Below, in pieces: positions 59,930 to 64,000 of a stretch of DNA of 64,000 bases (the stretch's first letter is position 1; each line of letters opens with the position of its first letter). Source of the DNA: Pseudisothecium myosuroides (lineage: Eukaryota > Streptophyta > Bryopsida > Hypnales > Lembophyllaceae); assembly GCA_951799445.1 (NCBI GenBank), contig OX637289.1:45546264-45610263 (forward strand), read 5' to 3'. The position numbers and the translations under genes are program-made. The notes beneath the pieces are model-generated. The model was not told where the DNA came from, made no database searches, and worked only from the letters and a program-made list of their open reading frames with translations.

Positions 59930-60765
59930 TACAGTCGGGTACTGTAATCTTAAAATTATTTTTCTATGCAATCCTCATCTTGCATAATTATCATGCAATC
60001 CTCATGGAATTCCAATTAAGCATAAAAAAATTTAGTTTCAAAAAGGCAAAATTCCATTTGTGGTGAATTTCTAAAGCTAATTTTCATGGTTTTACATTAT
60101 ATTTTATTGAGAACAATTGGTCATGAATTTTTTTTATCCAATTGCATAGATATGTAGGGAACATCCATACGCACATCTTTCATATTAAAAACACCCTATT
60201 AAGATACAAAAATATGATCTATGAAGATTTCTATGTGAAGTGTCATATAATCTAACTTTGAAAAATAGTTATCTCTTTATTATAATTAAAATTTTCTATT
60301 TGCCCTTCATATGGTAACTAATTTCATACATTTGAGTATTATAGTACAATTATTTTGCCAAAATCTACTTTTGATATAGAAATATCTATTTTTCAAAGTT
60401 AGGTCATATGTCACGTCACATAGAACTCTTCATAGATCATATTTTTTTTACTTAATAGGGTGTTTTTTAATATGAAAGATGTGCATATGGATGTTCCCTA
60501 CATATCTATGCAATTGTTTTAAAAAAATTCATCACTAATTGTTCTCAATAAAATATTATGTAAAACCATGAAAATTAACTTTAGAAATTCAAAAAAAATG
60601 GAATTTTGCTTTTTAAAACTAAAATTTTGTGTGCTTGATTGAGATTACGTGAGGATTGAGTGATAACTATGTTTACCAAGATATACCAATTATATTGCAC
60701 ATTGTACAAAAAAATGTGAATGGTTCTAACCGGCCAGTTGTAAGATTATAGTACCCGATTCTACA
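59930..60765. mobile_element. Long foldback element, about 830 bp
   Basis: The left end TCGGGTACTGTAATCTTA is inverted at the right as TAAGATTATAGTACCCGA. Pairing then continues for most of the arms (gtagggaacatccatacgca with tgcatatggatgttccctac; ccatgaaaattaactttag inverse on the left). Each arm is about 400 bases. It is a MITE-like foldback with capacity to make a long hairpin RNA. The ends recall hAT elements, but no clear target duplication was found. Confidence 0.75.
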
Positions 60766-61032
60766 ACCTCTTCGTGACATTCAAGTGCTCAGAACAACAA
60801 CTTAGAATTAAAGTTGCAGTTGGTCCTCCTCTAGCGACGCCCATCGTCTCAGTCCCCAAATCCTAGCCTCTCCAACTTTTCTACTCTTTCCCCTTTGCAT
60901 CTGTTTTGCATCTATTTGTTGGCAGTTCTCTAGCTACGACGCCTCCGAAATTCCGTTGTGTGAGCTTGTGTACACAGGGAGGAGAAGTTGAGGCATTGCA
61001 CTCATACATGTGACGTTTTTTAAGTGCTTCTA

Positions 61033-61238
61033 CAGTAGAACCTCTCTTAGTGCATAGTGTTGGGACTGTGCACTAAGAGAGGTTTATACATTTGGAGAGG
61101 TGCAATAATGTTCACTGCCTAACATGGCTTCTAACTACAAGGCCTCCAACCATTGTTCAGCAATAAAAGCTTCAAAGTACAATTTCTCCTAGTGCATATT
61201 ATGCACTATTAGAGTATGCACTAAGAGAGGTTCTACTA
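61033..61238. mobile_element. Emigrant/pogo-like MITE, copy 2
   Basis: CAGTAGAACCTCTCTTAGTG at the left and its inverse (gcactaagagaggttctact) at the right, flanked by TA (61031-61032, 61239-61240). The ends match the copy at 27752 for about 16 bases, then differ. Confidence 0.78.
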
Positions 61239-61445
61239 TATATTTTGTTATTTGTTGCTGGAGAGTGTCTTAATAATTGAGCTTATGTAGGATTTTATGT
61301 TCGAAGACTACAAATTCCTATACATTTAAAGTGCATTTTCAATCACATTGTGCATATCACTATACCCGGAGGTCACCTTCGGCATAGTTTTGTTGAATAA
61401 TTAATTAAAGTCCAAAATGAACTTTGGCACTTTACAATATCATTT

Positions 61446-61670
61446 CACTACAAGAGAAAGGAATGTTTTAAGTGAATTTATAAGTATAGTCCTACACATA
61501 AGATTATAGGTAATGACCTTTAAGGATTTTTTTAGTAAAAATTTACTAGAAATATATGTGTTTCTAGTAAATTTTTATTGAAAATCTCCTTAAAGGTCAT
61601 TACTTATGATCTTATGTCTAGGACCATTAATACTCATAAATTCACTTAAAAGACCCTCTTTTTCTTATAT
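61446..61670. mobile_element. CACTA-like palindromic MITE
   Basis: CACTACAAGAGAAAGG at the left; right arm inverse with a mutated tip (ctctttttcttat). It is palindromic across its length (tagtaatgacctttaagg-like text pairs with ccttaaaggtcattactta). A relative of 31594-32320. Confidence 0.7.
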
Positions 61671-61883
61671 TATTTCTTAAAAATTTGGCATTAGAATTTA
61701 AATATTAAAAAAATTCAACAACCACCTCAAATAAGTTTATAGTCATTTTTGTTGTGAGTAATTGAAAGTGGACACATAGTTTCTTTATAGAAGTGGGGTG
61801 GTAGGAGGTTAAACAATCCATCTGGAATATGTAAATTAGAAATAGTAGAAGCTCAATTGTTCATACCTAATTAAGTCAAAAGC

Positions 61884-63168
61884 AAGAATTGTGTTCAATG
61901 TAGACTTAAGACCTCATTTTGGCAAGGTAAAATAACTTTTTTCAAATAACATTGAACTAAGAAAGTTGGAAAACCAATCTAAATTTCATCTTCAAAAATC
62001 CATTTGAGATTTCAAGCCTCCAATCAAAAGTTATGAACGAAATTCAGAGTGGGGTTGCAAGAGACATTTTCTTTGACATTTTTAAATATTATCTTTGAAT
62101 TTTGTTCATAACTGTTTTTTGGAGACTCAAAATCACAAACGGGTTTTTGAAGATGAAAGTGATTTTGATTTACCAACTTTTCTTAGTTCAAAGTTTTTTG
62201 AAATTTTTTATTCTTTTATGCCAAAATGAGGTATAAAGTTCTACATTAATCTCCAAAGGACTAGCCTGCTATTTTCAGCAACATAGCAATTTTGGGCAAG
62301 TACTTGTGACTAGAGGTTTTCATATTTTAGGCTGAAATTATAATAGAAGGTGGGGACAAGGAATATCTTTCATATGCACTAAATTTCATAACATTTGGAA
62401 ATAGAAGTCAAAAGTTATGGCCTAATATGTTATTTGTTTTTCAACTCGAGTAGTTAAGGCAGATAAAAAAATCACTTTTTTCAAAAATAAAAATTTGAAA
62501 TTGGTTTTCTAGACTTATATATGCGTGGAAAGCTTTGAATCATTCCATTTCAATCAATGAGTCAAAAGTTATGAGGAATTTTAGTTTGTGGATTCTCTAC
62601 TCTAAAATAAACTTTGAAGTTGTTTATTTCACTCAAATTTCAATATTTTAAAAATAAAATAAAATCATAAGATGTAAATAGTTATAACAACATTACAACC
62701 ATTGGGATTGACATTTTTCAATTCCATAATTAAATTCTTAACAATTTAGTGTTTCAAATCATTCTCTACTTCTTTTCACTTTCTATTTTTTTCCTATATA
62801 TTGTACAATTCCAAATGATCTGAAATTTTTAGCCAACTTCTTTAAGATAAAGAATTCAAGGAAGCACCACCATTTTGGACATTTTTTCATACAAACGTGA
62901 CCTTGTGAAGTGCAGTTGCCCTGTTTTTTGCAGGGACAATAAAAAGATTTCTGCAAATTTAAACGTTGATATCTTCCAATCTGCACGGGAAAAATTCTGA
63001 ATTTTTTTCTACATCTTTTAAAACTAGCATACTATAAGATCCTATGGTTACATATGTCCAAAAATGTTTTTTTTCTAAAATTTGGTACTTGTACTAGAAA
63101 TGGCAATTTTGGAGCATTTTGGGTGAAAACATAGTCAAGGAACTTTAGGGGTTGAATACAATTCCTAC
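61884..63168. mobile_element. Foldback element F, copy split by A8
   Basis: AAGAATTGTGTTCAATGTAG at the left, inverse at the right (gaatacaattcct). It has the same interior as 28261-28639. The 902-base family A insertion plus 4 target bases account exactly for the size difference. Confidence 0.72.
62250..63151. mobile_element. Family A (TTAA) element A8, with empty site
   Basis: TTAA (62246-62249) then TCTCCAAAGGACTAGC; right end GGAACTTTAGGGG then TTGA (63152-63155). 902 bases, type II. The intact foldback at 28261 shows the pre-insertion site (attctatatTGAAcacaattcc), so insertion at TTAA/TTGA is seen by comparison. Confidence 0.85.
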
Positions 63169-63169
63169 G

Positions 63170-64000
63170 TTTTGACAATGAACGGTCAAGCTCTCATCTT
63201 CAAATTCAGTCCCAAATCCTTTGAGGATTCATGATAGACAATAGATTTCATTATAGAAACAACTTCTCCACCCATTAATAAGTGGACATATGTTGGTATC
63301 AAGTTGTATTGGTATATTATCCAACATTTTGGCTGTTACAAGTCCCTATCCGTTGTAACAGCTGGACTTGGACGGTTAGACTTGGCTAGACTTGGCATAG
63401 CGGTTACGGTGGTTACAATAGAAGGTAGGATCCATTCCTTGCTATGTAAGGCTTGTGTGGGGAGTTTATTCCTTATGCGGTATTTTATAATATAACGGAA
63501 TGATTCAATCCACTGTGTGTGAAGTAGCTTGCATTGTGATGAATCCAGTTGATGTTTGTCTTGCATCTCAATGAGTTAGGAAGATGGGATTTAAAGGTTG
63601 TGTGATGAGATTCTGATCGGAGGATTGGCCGTGGAATTGCCGATCATGACATAATACCACATCTCAAACGGTCCATGCTCCGTTCGTGATTCATTCGGAA
63701 TGTTGATCAGTAGAGAGATTGAAAAGCGATCATGATGTTTGCAATAAGAAGTCCGAAGTAAATTAAACCATTTTACTTATGAGATCTTGGAATCCCCGAG
63801 AGGCCTGGTCAGTGGGTGCAACAATCATTTGATGAAATTACGGCCTGGCCGGGATTGACACGTTCAAGAAATTTGATAAATGGACTGGATCGGTGGAGTC
63901 GGAGAATCAATCCTGTTGCTGTCGCAGGAGTTTGGCGATCAGGGCTGACGAATTGGGAGACGAGCAGGGTGTGACGTCCGGTGATGGTGTGGCAGCCAAC
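63170..64000. other. GC-richer window end, unassigned
   Basis: From about 63291 (tgttggtatcaagttg) the sequence becomes richer in GC and is unlike the other spacers. It might be the start of a retrotransposon long terminal repeat or a gene flank; it is cut by the window end. No coding frame recognised. Confidence 0.25.

Noticed and set aside
63291..64000. Possible retrotransposon long terminal repeat
   Set aside because: It begins with TGTTGG, but no second copy, primer-binding site or coding domain is in the window.
1..64000. tRNA, rRNA, CRISPR, operon or phage features
   Set aside because: None was recognised by eye. Intron structure, TATA boxes and transposon content are those of a plant nuclear genome.

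Overview
The window is nuclear DNA of a land plant. The only intact genes are plant-type secreted GDSL (SGNH) esterase/lipases with GT-AG introns and TATA boxes, and the spacers are very AT-rich and full of small non-autonomous DNA transposons. Spacers of 10-20 kb suggest a mid-sized or large genome. I cannot place the species; a non-flowering land plant is possible but is a guess.

Genes. There are four copies of one GDSL gene. Gene 1 (minus strand, 1-864) is cut by the window start. Gene 2 (minus, 14209-16282), gene 3 (minus, 36352-38422) and gene 4 (plus, 47493-49570) are complete, each with four exons and a predicted 419-residue product. Genes 3 and 4 lie head to head inside a large inverted repeat (about 32.8-38.7 kb against 47.2-51.8 kb). 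Genes 1, 2 and 3 lie in tandem with their spacers: 4.1-16.5 kb pairs in order with 20.8-38.7 kb. Different parts of the gene copies resemble different partners, a sign of gene conversion.

Spacers. Because the spacers are duplicated, one copy often preserves the empty site of a transposon present in the other, so target-site duplications can be read directly. This shows: (A) a multi-copy family with ends CCCCTAAAGGAC...GTCCTTTAGGGG and a TTAA target, the piggyBac signature, unexpected in a land plant; (B) a five-copy family with inverted ends CATTAG...CTAATG that makes no target duplication; (C) TA-target elements (Stowaway-like, Emigrant/pogo-like and a 1.3 kb element with CACTA-looking ends); (D) CACTA-like palindromes; (E) a GGACGTT-ended family, one copy with an apparent 9-bp duplication; and several foldback elements. 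Many are nested.

Other remnants are a broken RBBP6/PQT3-like RING fragment (about 3.36-3.80 kb), a gag zinc-knuckle-like fragment (about 5.1-5.3 kb), a conserved GC-richer block in both inverted-repeat arms, and simple repeats. No tRNA, rRNA, CRISPR or intact transposase was recognised. The genes appear to be one dosage or subfunctionalised family of secreted hydrolases rather than a pathway.
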